Counted from the stretch's first letter, positions 33,998 through 43,406 are shown. The stretch is 64,000 bases of DNA from DATCLS01 sp036563805 (GCA_036563805.1 DATCLS010000056.1:1-64000), one strand, 5' to 3'. Notes: generated by a model from the letters alone, not told the origin. Translations and numbers: made by a program.

Positions 33998-34687
33998 TCA
34001 GATCCAGTCGCCGTCGATGACGGTGGTGCCGCGGATGCCGGCCTCGATGGCAGCCAGGCGGCGGGCGTAGTCCTCGCTGTCGATGTCGTTGGCCCACATC
34101 ACGATGGCGTCCTCGTGGTTGTCGGGGTAGTAGTTCCGGCGCACGCCGGCCGGCACGAACCCGAACCGCTGGTACAGCGCCTGGGCCCCCGAGTTGCTCA
34201 CCCGCACCTCGAGCGTGAGGCTCTGGCTCCCCCGGTGGATGGCGGCCCGGGCGAGCGCCAGCAGCAGCCGGGTGGCGATGCCCTGCCGCTGCCAGTCGGG
34301 GTCGACGACGATCGTCGTGATGTGGCTCTCGTCGACGCCGTGGAACAGCCCGGCGTAGCCGACGATCGTCCCACCGACGCGGGCGACCAGGTAGACCCGG
34401 GTCGACCGCTGGTTGATCTCGCTGAGGAACAGCCCGAACGACCAGGGGCGGGGATAGACGCGCTGCTCGATCCGCACGACCGCCCGGAGGTGGCGGCGTC
34501 GCATGGGCGTGATCCGGACGTCGAGGCCGGCCGACCCCACCCCGCCGGGCGCCGCGTCGGCGATCACGGCCCCGCGCCCCGCTGCCCGCTCGGGCCGCCG
34601 CCGCAGGCGAAACCAGCGCCGTAGACCAGCGCTGCGCCGCAGACGAAACCAGCGCCGCAGACCAAACCCACGCCCGAGCGCACCCAC
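33998..34687 (-). CDS. rimI: Ribosomal-protein-alanine N-acetyltransferase RimI (GNAT)
   Basis: The GNAT domain starts near VRITPMRRRHLRAVVRIEQ and shows the acetyl-CoA motif VDPDWQRQGIATRLLLALA, then RVSNSGAQALYQRFGFVPAGVRRNYYPD (split family motif) and DAIVMW. It acetylates the N-terminal Ala of S18 in E. coli; actinobacterial homologues have broader targets. GTG 34687 gives 229 residues, with a ~55-residue Arg/Trp-rich leader made of a 12-codon repeat; GTG 34567 would give a typical 189-residue protein. It follows tsaB by 19 nt. Confidence 0.88.
   Translation of the reverse strand: MGALGRGFGLRRWFRLRRSAGLRRWFRLRRRPERAAGRGAVIADAAPGGVGSAGLDVRITPMRRRHLRAVVRIEQRVYPRPWSFGLFLSEINQRSTRVYLVARVGGTIVGYAGLFHGVDESHITTIVVDPDWQRQGIATRLLLALARAAIHRGSQSLTLEVRVSNSGAQALYQRFGFVPAGVRRNYYPDNHEDAIVMWANDIDSEDYARRLAAIEAGIRGTTVIDGDWI
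34599..34664. repeat. 30-bp direct repeat in the rimI leader
   Basis: Bases 34599-34628 recur at 34635-34664 with two differences and a 36-bp step (12 codons). If translated they encode two copies of LRRWFRLRR. The repeat may instead lie in the 5' untranslated region if rimI starts at 34567. Confidence 0.8.
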
Positions 34688-34706
34688 ACGACCGCGCCCC
34701 GCCCGC

Positions 34707-35420
34707 TCATGCCGGCTCTCGGTGGACGCCGTGCCGCATCGCCCAGTTCACCTCGGCGTCGGGCTTGCGCAGGTAGACCGGCTCGAGGTCGGAGGGCTGC
34801 ACGAACTCCTCACGCAGCGCCTGGGCGTGGGCCAGCTGCACCAGCGAGGCCGCCGACGGGTACGCCAGGCCCTGGTCGGCCACCTCGACCGTGTCGAGCA
34901 CCGTGAAGGCCTCGGCGTAGCGAAGGGCCCCGTCGCCCACGAGCAGGACGTCCTCGCCGGTGGCCTGGAGGTCGCTGGCCAGGTCGGCGGGCGGGCACAC
35001 CCGGGGCTCGTCCAGCCGCTGGATCCCGCCCGGCACCTGCCGGTAGCAGGCCGTGAACACCTCGCCCCGGCGGGCGTCGAGGGCGACGGCGACGAGCCGG
35101 GGGCTCCACCGCACCGGCAGGGCCACGAGGTCGAGGCTGGACACCCCGATCATCGGCACCCGCAGCGCGTGGGCGAGCGCCTTGCCGGTGGCGATGCCGA
35201 CCCGCAGGCCGGTGAACAGCCCGGGACCGACGTCGACGGCCACGCAGCCGAGGTCGGTCAGGTCGATGCGGGCTTGGCGGCGGAGGAAGTCGATCGCCGG
35301 GGTCAGCGACTCGGCGTGGCGCCGGTCGCGACTGGTGTGGACGGAGGCCAGCACGCCCTCGTGGCCGCCGATGGCGCAGCCGACCTGCATGGTCGAGGTG
35401 GTGATGCCGAGGATCAGCAC
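34707..35420 (-). CDS. tsaB: tRNA t6A biosynthesis protein TsaB
   Basis: The protein is 237 residues, an ASKHA-fold partner of TsaD. Seen: LGITTSTMQVGCAIGG at the start, VDVGPGLFTGLRVGIATGKALA, and VALDARRGEVFTACYR. GTG 35420 gives the family N-terminus and overlaps the tsaE stop by 7 bp (GTGCTGA). TsaB binds TsaD and TsaE to complete the t6A cycle. Confidence 0.94.
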   Translation of the reverse strand: MLILGITTSTMQVGCAIGGHEGVLASVHTSRDRRHAESLTPAIDFLRRQARIDLTDLGCVAVDVGPGLFTGLRVGIATGKALAHALRVPMIGVSSLDLVALPVRWSPRLVAVALDARRGEVFTACYRQVPGGIQRLDEPRVCPPADLASDLQATGEDVLLVGDGALRYAEAFTVLDTVEVADQGLAYPSAASLVQLAHAQALREEFVQPSDLEPVYLRKPDAEVNWAMRHGVHREPA

Positions 35421-35935
35421 GGACGCTCCTGCCCGGTGAAGGGGGCCAGCGCGGCCGCCAGCTCGCGGTCGCGGGCGTGCCACGAGGGACCGACCCGGCG
35501 CAGCGCCACACGGCGCTCGTCGTCGCCGGTGCCGAAGGTCAGGCGGACCTCCAGGTAGTCGGACGGCAGGGCCGGCAGGATGGCGTCACCCCACTCGATG
35601 AGCACGACCCCGTCGTCGTCGAGCAGCTCGGACAGGCCCAGGTCGAGCACCTCGGCCATCTGGTCGAGCCGGTACACGTCGAGGTGGTGCATGCGGAGCC
35701 GCCCCTGGTACTCCTGCGCCAGCGTGAAGGTCGGGCTGGTGATCGGCTCGGTCACACCGAGCCCGGCGCCGAAGCCCTGGGCGAACGCGGTCTTGCCGGC
35801 CCCGAGGTCGCCGGCCAGCAGCAGCAGGTCGCCCGGCCGGGCCAGGGTGGCCAGCGCGGCGGCCAGCCGGCGGGTCTCGTCGACCGACGACGTGCAGACG
35901 ACCAGCTCGGGGGCGCGCTCGCTCACGGCCGGCAC
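35414..35935 (-). CDS. tsaE: tRNA t6A biosynthesis ATPase TsaE
   Basis: The protein is 173 residues. Walker A is AGDLGAGKTAFAQGFGAGLG; switch region TSPTFTLAQEY; then HHLDVYRL and LIEWGD (Walker B-like), all typical of TsaE, which resets the TsaB-TsaD complex by ATP hydrolysis. GTG 35935 or GTG 35926 may be the start. It overlaps tsaB. Confidence 0.94.
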   Translation of the reverse strand: MPAVSERAPELVVCTSSVDETRRLAAALATLARPGDLLLLAGDLGAGKTAFAQGFGAGLGVTEPITSPTFTLAQEYQGRLRMHHLDVYRLDQMAEVLDLGLSELLDDDGVVLIEWGDAILPALPSDYLEVRLTFGTGDDERRVALRRVGPSWHARDRELAAALAPFTGQERPC

Positions 35936-36025
35936 CCCAGCGCTGGCCAGGAGGGCGTGGACACCGGCGCGAGCCTACTGAGCGCGGCGAGCCACCCGGA
36001 CGACCACGGTCATCGGGCCCGTCCC

Positions 36026-36886
36026 TCAGGAGGGGCCGGACAGGGACCGGATCGCCTCCGCCACCGCGTGGACCGTCAGGGCCCGCACGGTGTCGACGTC
36101 GGCCTCGACCCCGCCGCCGTCCGTCCGGACCGAGGCGGCCACGAAGGCGTCGCCGTCGTAGCGGGTGTGGGCCGGGAACACGGCCCGGGCCAGCCCGTCG
36201 TGGGCGCCCTGGGCGAGGCGGTGGCAGCCGAGCTTGTCGAGCCGGGCGTTCGTGGCGACCAAGCCGATGGTGGTGTTGAGGCCCCAGCCGGCCCGCGGCC
36301 CGGGCGGGGCGTGGCGGGCGTTCTCGTCGGGCGCCCCGGGCGTGCCGGCGGCGTTCACCGCCACGAGCGCCGCCACCCGCAGGTCGCCGACGGCGGCCGC
36401 CGCCGACACGAGGCCGCCCGGCCGCCGCTCGCCGGGCGTGCCGGTGCCCACGGTGGCGCCGGTGCCGGCGCCCACCCGGCCCAGCTCGACCGGCCCGTCG
36501 GTGGCGGCTCGGCAGGCGGCGTAGCCGGCCTCGGCCCCGGGCCGGACGGTGGCGTCGCCGACGCCCAGGTCGTACAGGGCCAGCGTGGGGACGATCGGGA
36601 CCCGGCCGGCGGGCGTCTCGACGCCGACGCCCGCCTCCTCGCAGAAGCGCATGACGCCGTCGGCCGCGGCCAGCCCGAACGCCGAGCCGCCGGTGAGCAC
36701 GACGGCGTCGATGCGCTCGACGGCCCGGCCGGGGTCGAGCAGCTCGATGTCGCGGCTGGCCGGGGCCCCGCCCCGCACCTCGCCGGACGCCACCGCCGTC
36801 CCGGGGAACAGCACGACCGTGCACCCGGTGGCGGCGCGGGCGTCGGTCCAGTGGCCCACCCTCAGGCCGGGGACGTCGGTGATCAC
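36026..36886 (-). CDS. P1-family (DmpA/NylC-type) N-terminal-nucleophile hydrolase
   Basis: The protein is 286 residues. Family features: VPGLRVGHWTD at the start, VLTGGSAFGLAAADGVM, GAGTGATVG, and the autocleavage site GLNTTIGLVATN, where cleavage between Asn and Thr would free the nucleophile Thr. Relatives are DmpA aminopeptidase and NylC nylon-oligomer hydrolase; the natural substrate of actinobacterial members is unknown. GTG start at 36886. It lies between alr and tsaE in the same direction. Confidence 0.88.
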   Translation of the reverse strand: MITDVPGLRVGHWTDARAATGCTVVLFPGTAVASGEVRGGAPASRDIELLDPGRAVERIDAVVLTGGSAFGLAAADGVMRFCEEAGVGVETPAGRVPIVPTLALYDLGVGDATVRPGAEAGYAACRAATDGPVELGRVGAGTGATVGTGTPGERRPGGLVSAAAAVGDLRVAALVAVNAAGTPGAPDENARHAPPGPRAGWGLNTTIGLVATNARLDKLGCHRLAQGAHDGLARAVFPAHTRYDGDAFVAASVRTDGGGVEADVDTVRALTVHAVAEAIRSLSGPS

Positions 36887-36953
36887 GGCCCCACCCCCGA
36901 GCGCACCCGCATCCCCGGGCCCACACGCACCCTCGCTCTCACGGAACCTCCGG

Positions 36954-38084
36954 TCACCGGTAGCGGCGGCCGACCCGGGGGCCGACCGCGCACACGACTT
37001 CGTAGGCGATCGTGCCCAGCCGCTCGGCCCACTCGTCGGGCGTGATGCGCTCGTCGCCCTGGGCCCCGAGCAGCACGACGGGGTCGCCGGGGCGCACCTC
37101 GGCGTCGGGGCCGCAGTCGACCATGACCTGGTCCATGGTGACGACGCCCACCATCGGCCGGCGCCGGCCGCCGATCAGGACCTCCTGGCCCCGCAGCGGC
37201 AGCGACCGGAACACGCCGTCGGCGTAGCCGATGGGCACGGTGGCGACGACCGTGTCGCACGGGACCCGCTGGTGGTGGCCGTAGGACACGGCCTCGCCGG
37301 CCCGGACCCGCTTCACGAACGACACCTCGGACGCCAGCGTCAGCGCCGGCCGCAGGTCGGCCAGGCCGGCGAGGGCGGGGGCCGGCGGGATGCCGTAGAC
37401 GGCGATGCCGCACCGCACCATGTCGAACCGGGTGGCGGGGTGGGCGATGGCGCCGGCCGAGTTGGCCATGTGGACGATGCCGGGGTCGATGCCGGCCGCC
37501 TTCAGGTTGTCGAGGACCGCCCCGAACCGGACGAGCTGCTCGTCGGTGAACGGGTTGTCGGGCTCGTCGGCCACCGGCAGGTGGGTGAGCACGCCTTCGA
37601 GCCGCAGCTCGGGGCGGGAGGCCACGTCGCCGACGACGGCCACGGCGTCCGCCGGCTCGAGGCCGACCCGGCGCATGCCGGTGTCGACCTTCACGTGGAC
37701 CGGCACCGGTCCGGACGGCGCCGCCCCCCGCTGGGGTCGGGCGCGGGCCGCCCGCGCCACCGCCTCGATGACCGGCGGGCTGTAGAGCGTCAGGCGGGCC
37801 CCGGTGGCCAGCGCGTCGTCGATCTCGTCGATGCGGGGCTCGGACAGCAGCAGGATGGGCGCCTCGATGCCGGCGTCGCGCAGGGCGACGGCCTCGTCGA
37901 CCTGGGCGACCGCCAGCCAGTCGGCCCCGGCCTCCAGCGCCGCCCGGCCCACCGGCGCGGCCCCGTGTCCGTAGCCGTTGGCCTTGACCACCGCGCACAG
38001 GCGGGCCGGTGCCACCATCCGCCGGAGCGTCGTCACGTTGTGCGCCACCGCCCCGAGGTCGATCTCGGCCCAGGCCCTAGCCAT
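36954..38084 (-). CDS. alr: Alanine racemase
   Basis: The protein is 376 residues. This PLP enzyme makes D-alanine for peptidoglycan. The PLP Lys is in VVKANGYGHG (more often NAYGHG), the PLP-binding MANSAGAI follows, and the catalytic Tyr is in SYGHHQRV; VPIGYADG completes the set. ATG 38084 has AGGAGGT 6 nt upstream and overlaps the end of the nnr gene by 8 bp. A longer frame into nnr is a shadow. Confidence 0.95.
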   Translation of the reverse strand: MARAWAEIDLGAVAHNVTTLRRMVAPARLCAVVKANGYGHGAAPVGRAALEAGADWLAVAQVDEAVALRDAGIEAPILLLSEPRIDEIDDALATGARLTLYSPPVIEAVARAARARPQRGAAPSGPVPVHVKVDTGMRRVGLEPADAVAVVGDVASRPELRLEGVLTHLPVADEPDNPFTDEQLVRFGAVLDNLKAAGIDPGIVHMANSAGAIAHPATRFDMVRCGIAVYGIPPAPALAGLADLRPALTLASEVSFVKRVRAGEAVSYGHHQRVPCDTVVATVPIGYADGVFRSLPLRGQEVLIGGRRRPMVGVVTMDQVMVDCGPDAEVRPGDPVVLLGAQGDERITPDEWAERLGTIAYEVVCAVGPRVGRRYR

Positions 38085-39510
38085 CGGACACCTCCTGGCG
38101 GCCGCGACCGGGACCGCCGCGCCGGCTGGCGGCCTCCGAACCCGAACCCCCGGCCCGCGCCCGGGCCAGGGCCGCCGGCAGCGCCGCCGCCACGTCGGAG
38201 GCCACCAGCCCCTCGGCCGGGCCCTCGAGGGCGGCGGTGCCGTGCAGCCAGGCGCCGGCGGCCGCCGCCTCCGGCGCCGGGACGCCACGGGCCAGCAGGG
38301 CGGCGATGACGCCGGCCAGCACGTCGCCGGTGCCAGCGGTGGCCAGGCGCTGGTCGCCGGCGGTGGACAGCAGGACGCGTCCCCCCGGCTCGGCCACGAC
38401 CGTCGTCGGCCCCTTGAGCAGGACGACGGCGCCGGTGTGGGCCGCCAGGTCGCGGGCCGCGGCGCAGCGGTCGGGCCCCGGCGGGCCGCCGGCCAGCCGG
38501 GCGAACTCGCCGTCGTGCGGGGTGAGCACCACCGGGGCGTCGGTCCGCCGCCGGGACACCAGCTCGGCGGCCCGGGGACCGAGGGCGGTCAGGCCGTCGC
38601 CGTCGACCACCGTCGGCACGCCGCCGTCCGCCACCAGCTGGCAGACGGCCGCCTCGGTGGGCGCCGACAGGCCGAGGCCGGGCCCGACGACCAGCGCCCC
38701 CGCCCGGTCGAGCTGCTCGAGCACCGCGGTCTCCCAGCCGGCGGTGGGGACGGGCACGGCGACGGCCTCGGTCGGCAGCCGGGGGTCGTGCTCGAGCCCC
38801 GGGGTCGCCACCCGGACCATGCCGGCCCCGGCCCGATAGGCGGCGGTGGCGGCCAGGTGGGCGGCGCCGGTCATGCCCGGCGACCCGCCGGCGACCACGA
38901 CGGCCGCCTTCCACTTGTGGGCGTCGGGGGCCCGGGCCGGGACGGCCGCGGCGACGTCGGCGGACTCGACCACGAACGTGCAGGCGCGGGACACGTCGAG
39001 GCCGATGTCGGCCACCACCACCTCGCCGGCCAGGGCGCGCCCGGGGTGGAAAAGCAGCCCCGGCTTCAGGGCGGCGAACGTGACGGTGAGCCGGGCGGCC
39101 GCCGGCTCGCCCGCGGCCTCGCCGGTCAGGCCGCTGACCCCGCTCGGGATGTCGACGGCCAGGACCGGGGCGCCGCCGGCGTCGGGGGGCCGGTAGGTGC
39201 CCCGGAAGCCCGTGCCGTAGGCGGCGTCGATCACGAGGTCGCTGGGCGGGACCCGGTCGGGCGCGTCGGCGGCCGGGATCACCCGGACCCGCACGCCCCG
39301 CCGGGCCAGGCGCCGGGCGGCGTCGCGCCCGTCGTTGCCGTTGTTGCCCTTGCCGGCGACCACGGTCACGCGCCGGCCGTAGGTGCCGCCGAGCAGGGCG
39401 AGGGCGTGGCGGGCGACGGCCGCCCCGGCCCGCCCGATCAGGACCTCCACCGGTTCGGGGGCCGCCGCGTCGATGGCGGCCATCTCCTCGGGAGTGACGA
39501 CGGGAATCAT
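38077..39510 (-). CDS. nnr: Bifunctional NAD(P)H-hydrate epimerase/dehydratase
   Basis: The protein is 477 residues. The N-terminal half is the YjeF epimerase domain (VTVVAGKGNNGNDGRDAARR, VDIPSGVSG). The C-terminal half is the ADP-dependent dehydratase (AVVVAGGSPGMTGAAHLA, LTPHDGEFARL, STAGDQRLATAGTGDVLAG with the catalytic Asp). Together they repair hydrated NADH and NADPH. A TAAGGT hexamer ends 10 nt upstream of ATG 39510, giving a very short leader. Confidence 0.95.
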   Translation of the reverse strand: MIPVVTPEEMAAIDAAAPEPVEVLIGRAGAAVARHALALLGGTYGRRVTVVAGKGNNGNDGRDAARRLARRGVRVRVIPAADAPDRVPPSDLVIDAAYGTGFRGTYRPPDAGGAPVLAVDIPSGVSGLTGEAAGEPAAARLTVTFAALKPGLLFHPGRALAGEVVVADIGLDVSRACTFVVESADVAAAVPARAPDAHKWKAAVVVAGGSPGMTGAAHLAATAAYRAGAGMVRVATPGLEHDPRLPTEAVAVPVPTAGWETAVLEQLDRAGALVVGPGLGLSAPTEAAVCQLVADGGVPTVVDGDGLTALGPRAAELVSRRRTDAPVVLTPHDGEFARLAGGPPGPDRCAAARDLAAHTGAVVLLKGPTTVVAEPGGRVLLSTAGDQRLATAGTGDVLAGVIAALLARGVPAPEAAAAGAWLHGTAALEGPAEGLVASDVAAALPAALARARAGGSGSEAASRRGGPGRGRQEVSDG

Positions 39511-39523
39511 GCCGGCGGCGACC

Positions 39524-39898
39524 TTACGACCCCGCCCAGGCGACGACCATCGCCTGGGCCATCGACGCCGTGTGGGTCAGGCTCAGGTGCCAGGCGGTGA
39601 TGCCCCGCTCGGCGGCGAGCCGGGCCGCGTCGCCGTGGAGCACGAGGCTCGGCGCCCCGGACGAGGCGGCGACGACCTCGATCGCCCGCATCGGGCACGC
39701 CCCGATGCCGACGCCCATGGCCTTCATCACCGCCTCCTTGGCGGCGAAGCGGGCCGCGTAGCGCTGGGACGGGTCGCGGCGCTTCTCACAGTGGGCGCGC
39801 TCGGCGTCGGTGAACACCCGGGTGCCGAACGACGGCGTCCGGGCCAGCGTCTTGCGCATGCGGTCGACCTCGCACAGGTCGACCCCGACGCCGGCCAC
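39524..39898 (-). CDS. acpS: Holo-[acyl-carrier-protein] synthase AcpS
   Basis: The protein is 124 residues. AcpS transfers phosphopantetheine from CoA to acyl carrier protein. Motifs: GVGVDLCEVDRM (Mg-binding Asp), AARFAAKEAVMKAMG (Glu/Lys), and LSLTHTASMAQAMVVA. GTG 39898 restores the normal N-terminus; no earlier in-frame start fits. It starts 44 nt after the GlmS-like gene and ends 13 nt before the nnr gene. Confidence 0.92.
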   Translation of the reverse strand: MAGVGVDLCEVDRMRKTLARTPSFGTRVFTDAERAHCEKRRDPSQRYAARFAAKEAVMKAMGVGIGACPMRAIEVVAASSGAPSLVLHGDAARLAAERGITAWHLSLTHTASMAQAMVVAWAGS

Positions 39899-39942
39899 CC
39901 GGCCGGACCCGGGTCCCGGCAGGGGCCCCGACCCTGCACCGC

Positions 39943-42900
39943 CTACGCCAGGCGCCACCGGTCGGCGAGCTGGTTGATCGGCTCGGTCAGCAGGTTCTCG
40001 ACCGGCACCTGGGCCAGCACGTCCTCGCGGAACGTCGGCTCGGTCTCGAGCACGGCGTCGCGCAGCACCGCGTAGCGGTTGCGGTAGCCCTGGAGCACGC
40101 CGCGGGCCGTCGCCTCGGGCAGGTGGGGCGCGAACCGCACGTGCAACAGGGTGATGCCGACCGTCTGGCCGTCCTTGACCTCGGGGACGATGACGATGGG
40201 TCGGCCGTCGCGCCGGCCCTTGGCCACGAGGATCTCGCGCTCGTTGGCCACCCGGTGCTTGGTGCCCCGCAGCTCGGGCGACCGCTCGGTGCGGCTGGCC
40301 AGGTCGAGGGCGATGCCGCCCCGGTCGACGACCGTGATCGTCGCCGGGCCGCCGACCGCCTGCGGGTTCTCGATGCGGTAGCGCGTGTAGCCCCGGACCT
40401 CGGCGATCGCCGGGCTGACGTCGGCCAGCGTGCGCAGCACCCGGTAGGTGAGCCGGTCGCGGGGCGCTCCGGCCCGCAGCGTGGCGGCCACCAGCGGGAC
40501 GTCGAGCAGCGTCTCGTCGCTGCGGGAGATGCCCACGGTGACGGTCTTGGCCTGGTGCTTGATGGCGTCGATCGGGCGGGTCAGCTCCTCGATGGCCCGG
40601 GTCAGCGCCGCGGTCAGGTCGTCGACCAGCACGGCGGGCGTGCCGACCTTGCCCTCGTCGAGCTGGTAGGCGTCGAGCGGGACCACCCCGAGCACGTAGC
40701 GGAACAGCGTGCCCAGCCGCACCGCGGTCGACGCCTCGAGGTGGCCGTCGTAGCTGCCCACCCGCAGCTCGTCGAAGTAGCGGCGGGCGACCGGCTCGAC
40801 GTGGGGCCGCAGGCGCCGGAGCAGGGTGTCGCCGTCGCCCCGCACGCCGCCGCCCACCACGGCCTCGACCGCGGCCCGGGCCTCGCGCAGCGGCCGGGCC
40901 AGCGCGTCGATGGCGAGCGCCGCCTCGTAGCCGAACAGGTGGCCGGCCATGGCCGAGAGCACGAAGGCGAGCTGGGGGTTGGTCTCGGGGACCGGCAGGA
41001 CGGCCAGCGCGGCCGCGAACCGGGCCTGGCCGTCGGTGGCGATCACCACCGGCGACGCCTTGTGGGCGCGGTAGATCGCCACCTCCTTGGCGACGTCGTC
41101 GGCCGTGGACCCGGTGAGGCCGGCGGCGCACACGAGGATCAGCGGCTCGGCCGAGAGGTCGATGTGCTTCTTGTCCTCGGTGCGGTCGCAGGCGATCGAC
41201 TTGTAGCAGAGCTCGGACAGCTTGATCCGCACCTCGGCGGCGGCGATCCGGTTGGCGCCGTTGCCGACGACGGCCCAGTAGCGCTTGGGGGGCGCCAGCG
41301 TGTGGGCGGCCTCGGCGATCGTGGGCCGGCGCTCGAGGACGCTGGCCATGGCGTCGGGCAGGTCGCGCAGGGCGGCGAGCACGTCCTGGTCCAGGGCGCA
41401 GTCGAGCTCGGTCGCTACGGCGTGGGCCAGCAGGAACCCGGCCGCCACCTGGCTGTAGAACGCCTTGGTCGAGGCGACCGACATCTCGACGTCGCGCCCG
41501 TCGGACGTGTAGAGCACGCCGTCGGCCTTGTCGGTCAGGTCGCTGCCCCGGCGGTTGACGATGGCGACGACCGCCGCGCCCCGGGCCCGGACCAGGTCGA
41601 CGGTGCGGTTGGTGTCGGTCGTCGTGCCCGACTGGCTGATGGCCACGACCAGCGTGTCGTCCATGGACGGGCGGAGGCCGAAGCCGGACAGCTCGGTGGC
41701 CGGCATCGCCTCGACGGTCACGCCGGTCGTCGGGCCGCAGGCCCGGCGCAGCGCGGCGGCCAGCGCCTCGCCGGCCACCGCGGCCGTGCCCTGGCCGATG
41801 GCGACGACGCTGCGGATCTCGCCGGACCGGAGCCGCGCCCGCACCTCGTCGGGCAGGGCGTCGGGCGGCAGCACGACCTCGAGCTTCCCGTCGCGCTCGA
41901 CGAGCTTGCCCCGCAACGTCTTGCGGAAGCTGTCGGGCGCCTCGGTGATCTCCTTGAGCAGGAAGTGGGGGAAGTCGCCCCGGTCGATGTCGCGGGTCGT
42001 GATCTCGGCGGTGACCAGCTCGGACTCGGTCACCGGGAGCGGCGTGCCGTCGTAGGCCAGGCGCTCGATACCGTCGAGCGAGCCGGCCTTGGCCCCGTCG
42101 AGGACGACGATCTGGCCCCGGCTGGCCGTCGGGTTGTCGGGATTGGCGGGCGTCTCGCCGTCCATCCGCAGGTAGCGGTCGGTCATCTCGATGACGCCGT
42201 ACGGCTCGCTGGCGACGACGTAGGCGCCGTCGGCCACGCCCACGTACAGCGCCTGGCCGCTGCCCCGGAGGGCCAGCAGCACCTTGTCGGGGTCGCCGGA
42301 CGCGCAGGCGCCGATCGCCACCGACCCCTCGAAGCCGGCGACCGTGTCGCGGAAGGCCGCCGTGAGCTCCTCGCCGGCCGCCAGCCGGCGGGACACCAGG
42401 GTGGGGATGACCTTGGCGTCGGTCGTGATCTCGGGGGCGATGCGCAGCCCCTCGGCCGCCTTGAGGTCGGCGAAGTTGTCCACGTCGCCGTTGAGGGCGG
42501 CGGCCACGTACGGACCGCTCTCGTCGCCCAGCTCGAGGTTGTCGAGCGGGTGGGTGTTGGCCTGGGAGATGATGCCGACCGAGGCCCACCGGGTGTGGCC
42601 GAGCACGACGGCGCGGGCGTCGTCGGACGACAGCGCCAGGCGGAGCAGGTCGTCGGCCCGGATGGCGTTGCGCAGCTCGCGGGTGTTGTCGCCCAGCTCG
42701 CCGATCTCGGCCGCGGCCTTGTAGACGAACGCCAGGCAGCCGTCGACGACCCGGACCGAGCCCGACCGGAACAGCGGGTCGCCGGCCCGGTTGGCCATCA
42801 GCCCGGCGACGGCCGGGCTCTCGAGGTCGAGGCCGTGGTCGCGGACCAGCACGTGGAGGCCGGCCGAGTCGCGCCCCCGTACCTCGAGCCGGTCGATGGC

Positions 42901-43398
42901 GGACAGGGCCTGCTGGATGGACGTGTAGGCCTCGATGGCGGCCCACCCGGGCTCCCAGCCCGGCTCGTGGCCGCTCAGGCCCGCCAGCCCGGCCACCTCG
43001 CGGCCGGTGCGCACGCGATCTTCCTTCACCGCCCACACGGCGTCCTTCAGGCGGACGACGGCGGCGTTCACGGTCTCGAGCTCGGCGGGATCGGACGGGG
43101 CGCCGTCGCCGGCGTCGAGCCGTTCCTCGATGGCCGCCACCGCCTCGGACAGCGCCGTGGACAGGCCCTCGACCTCGGCCAGCAGACGGCGGTCGTGGAC
43201 CAGCGCCCACACGCCCTCCGGGCCTCGGAGGAGGGCGTCGCTGGCCTCGATCTGCTCGGCGGCCGCGGCCGCGGCCTCGACCAGCGGCTCGGGCTGGGCC
43301 AGGAGGCCGACCGCCCGGTGCAGGGGCTGGGTGACGGCATCGGGACTGGGCGCCGCCCGCGTCCCGGGACGGCGGACGACGGAGATGATCCCGCACAT
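39943..43398 (-). CDS. Giant GlmS-like amidotransferase/SIS protein (1,151 residues)
   Basis: Normal GlmS has ~610 residues and makes glucosamine-6-phosphate from fructose-6-phosphate and glutamine. Here MCGI provides the N-terminal Cys nucleophile, but a ~150-residue helical insert follows before LEVRGRDSAG (171-180). GHTRWASVG (~267) and NGDVDN (~303) complete the glutaminase. LKEITEAPDS opens two SIS domains (SQSGTTTDTN ~589; VASTKAFYSQ ~641). The expected C-terminal DQPRNLAKSVTVE, with the sugar-binding Lys, is not evident; a ~310-residue extension of unknown fold follows. Adjacent glmM supports an amino-sugar role, but the reaction is uncertain. A leaderless promoter precedes it. Confidence 0.85.
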   Translation of the reverse strand: MCGIISVVRRPGTRAAPSPDAVTQPLHRAVGLLAQPEPLVEAAAAAAEQIEASDALLRGPEGVWALVHDRRLLAEVEGLSTALSEAVAAIEERLDAGDGAPSDPAELETVNAAVVRLKDAVWAVKEDRVRTGREVAGLAGLSGHEPGWEPGWAAIEAYTSIQQALSAIDRLEVRGRDSAGLHVLVRDHGLDLESPAVAGLMANRAGDPLFRSGSVRVVDGCLAFVYKAAAEIGELGDNTRELRNAIRADDLLRLALSSDDARAVVLGHTRWASVGIISQANTHPLDNLELGDESGPYVAAALNGDVDNFADLKAAEGLRIAPEITTDAKVIPTLVSRRLAAGEELTAAFRDTVAGFEGSVAIGACASGDPDKVLLALRGSGQALYVGVADGAYVVASEPYGVIEMTDRYLRMDGETPANPDNPTASRGQIVVLDGAKAGSLDGIERLAYDGTPLPVTESELVTAEITTRDIDRGDFPHFLLKEITEAPDSFRKTLRGKLVERDGKLEVVLPPDALPDEVRARLRSGEIRSVVAIGQGTAAVAGEALAAALRRACGPTTGVTVEAMPATELSGFGLRPSMDDTLVVAISQSGTTTDTNRTVDLVRARGAAVVAIVNRRGSDLTDKADGVLYTSDGRDVEMSVASTKAFYSQVAAGFLLAHAVATELDCALDQDVLAALRDLPDAMASVLERRPTIAEAAHTLAPPKRYWAVVGNGANRIAAAEVRIKLSELCYKSIACDRTEDKKHIDLSAEPLILVCAAGLTGSTADDVAKEVAIYRAHKASPVVIATDGQARFAAALAVLPVPETNPQLAFVLSAMAGHLFGYEAALAIDALARPLREARAAVEAVVGGGVRGDGDTLLRRLRPHVEPVARRYFDELRVGSYDGHLEASTAVRLGTLFRYVLGVVPLDAYQLDEGKVGTPAVLVDDLTAALTRAIEELTRPIDAIKHQAKTVTVGISRSDETLLDVPLVAATLRAGAPRDRLTYRVLRTLADVSPAIAEVRGYTRYRIENPQAVGGPATITVVDRGGIALDLASRTERSPELRGTKHRVANEREILVAKGRRDGRPIVIVPEVKDGQTVGITLLHVRFAPHLPEATARGVLQGYRNRYAVLRDAVLETEPTFREDVLAQVPVENLLTEPINQLADRWRLA

Positions 43399-43406
43399 GG
43401 CCGATC

